DNA of 46,965 nucleotides from Gammaproteobacteria bacterium. Lineage in GTDB: Bacteria > Pseudomonadota > Gammaproteobacteria > JAKEHO01. The notes under the pieces are model-generated. The model was not told the DNA's origin. It ran no database searches and saw nothing but the letters and a program-made list of their open reading frames with translations. The DNA is taken from positions 1 to 46,965 of the forward strand of contig JAKEHO010000012.1 of the NCBI GenBank assembly GCA_022614965.1, read 5' to 3'. The position numbers were made by a program, and so were the translations under genes. Shown piece after piece: positions 46,633 to 46,965 of the stretch (within the stretch, counting starts at the first letter, position 1; the number at the start of each line of letters is the position of its first letter).

Positions 46633-46920
46633 CTACTTCGACCTCACTTCGTAGATTCGAATGCTCGCAATAAACGGATTGTTTTGGGCAAGTTTCTCCG
46701 CAGCATCAAGACTCTCCGCCTCGATGACATTGTAACCAGTAATGGATTCCATATTCATTGGTAGGTCCCTGGTTCCACTTTTCGATATTTCTCGACCATT
46801 ACTGAAGCCACCCTGGTCGACCATCTTGTCGGAGATCGATTCAAACCAGGCCCCCCAAGCCTGCATGATTTCCGGGGTGGGTTTTTCAAATCCGAGATGC
46901 AGAAACACAAACTTTTTCAT
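46633..46920 (-). CDS. YCII-related (DGPF) domain protein
   Basis: A 95-residue YCII-like protein: MKKFVFLHLGFEKPTPEIM, then AWGAWFESISDKMVDQGG and GYNVIEAESLDAAEKLAQNNP. These are small ferredoxin-fold proteins of unknown activity, common in cassettes. An AAGGAG ribosome-binding site lies just upstream. It is the cassette nearest the right edge; attI or another attC should lie shortly beyond. Confidence 0.9.
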   Translation of the reverse strand: MKKFVFLHLGFEKPTPEIMQAWGAWFESISDKMVDQGGFSNGREISKSGTRDLPMNMESITGYNVIEAESLDAAEKLAQNNPFIASIRIYEVRSK

Positions 46921-46965
46921 TTCTCTCTCCTTGTTGATGGGTGTTCACAAATGTTTGCCGGCGGG

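Overview
The window looks like a piece of a gammaproteobacterial chromosome. The support is gene order: rnpB-rsmI, divergent lpoA-yraN-diaA-dolP, and the long block mlaFEDCB-(ibaG)-murA-hisGDC-degS-petABC-sspA. secDF-yajC-tgt-queA, pdxB and purT agree with this. I cannot name a genus. The short-form HisG and a complete bc1 complex fit a respiring Chromatiales/Pseudomonadales-like lineage better than an enteric one.

Layout. 1-4.8 kb holds the 5' part of RNase P RNA, rsmI, and an envelope/replication cluster (lpoA, yraN, diaA, dolP). 4.8-9.1 kb holds a macro-domain gene, then sspA and petABC. 9.3-18.6 kb holds a DegS-like envelope protein, histidine genes, murA, a broken ibaG and the Mla lipid-transport operon. 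19-27.7 kb is housekeeping (gloA, purT, pdxB, secDF-yajC, tgt, queA, tRNA-Leu). 27.8-36.4 kb is mixed accessory DNA: an AT-rich run of four small enzyme or VOC genes, a Rossmann-GGDEF fusion, a LOG protein, a poly-gamma-glutamate-hydrolase-like protein, a Mop protein, a flavin disulfide reductase and a SpoIIE-type phosphatase.

36.5-39 kb is a small defence zone: a transposase scrap, a Dam-like methylase with a predicted PD-(D/E)XK endonuclease, and a Panacea-domain antitoxin operon. About 39.2 kb to the right edge reads as an integron gene-cassette array oriented on the minus strand. It has three well-formed attC sites, several half or hybrid attC sites, HigBA and BrnTA toxin-antitoxin cassettes, GFA, YCII and orphan cassettes. 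Cassette orientation predicts that the integrase and attI lie beyond the right edge, so the left end is the old, decaying tail. Repeats (a 146-151 bp pair, a ~47 bp pair, a ~37 bp pair and a RAYT/REP remnant) are embedded in the array.

Most notable points: a DegS-like protease whose catalytic His is replaced by Asn; an ibaG reading frame broken twice next to an intact murA; a Rossmann-diguanylate cyclase fusion; a Panacea operon with an unassigned small partner; and attC sites whose halves have been swapped for repeats. All calls come from reading the sequence; no database search was run.
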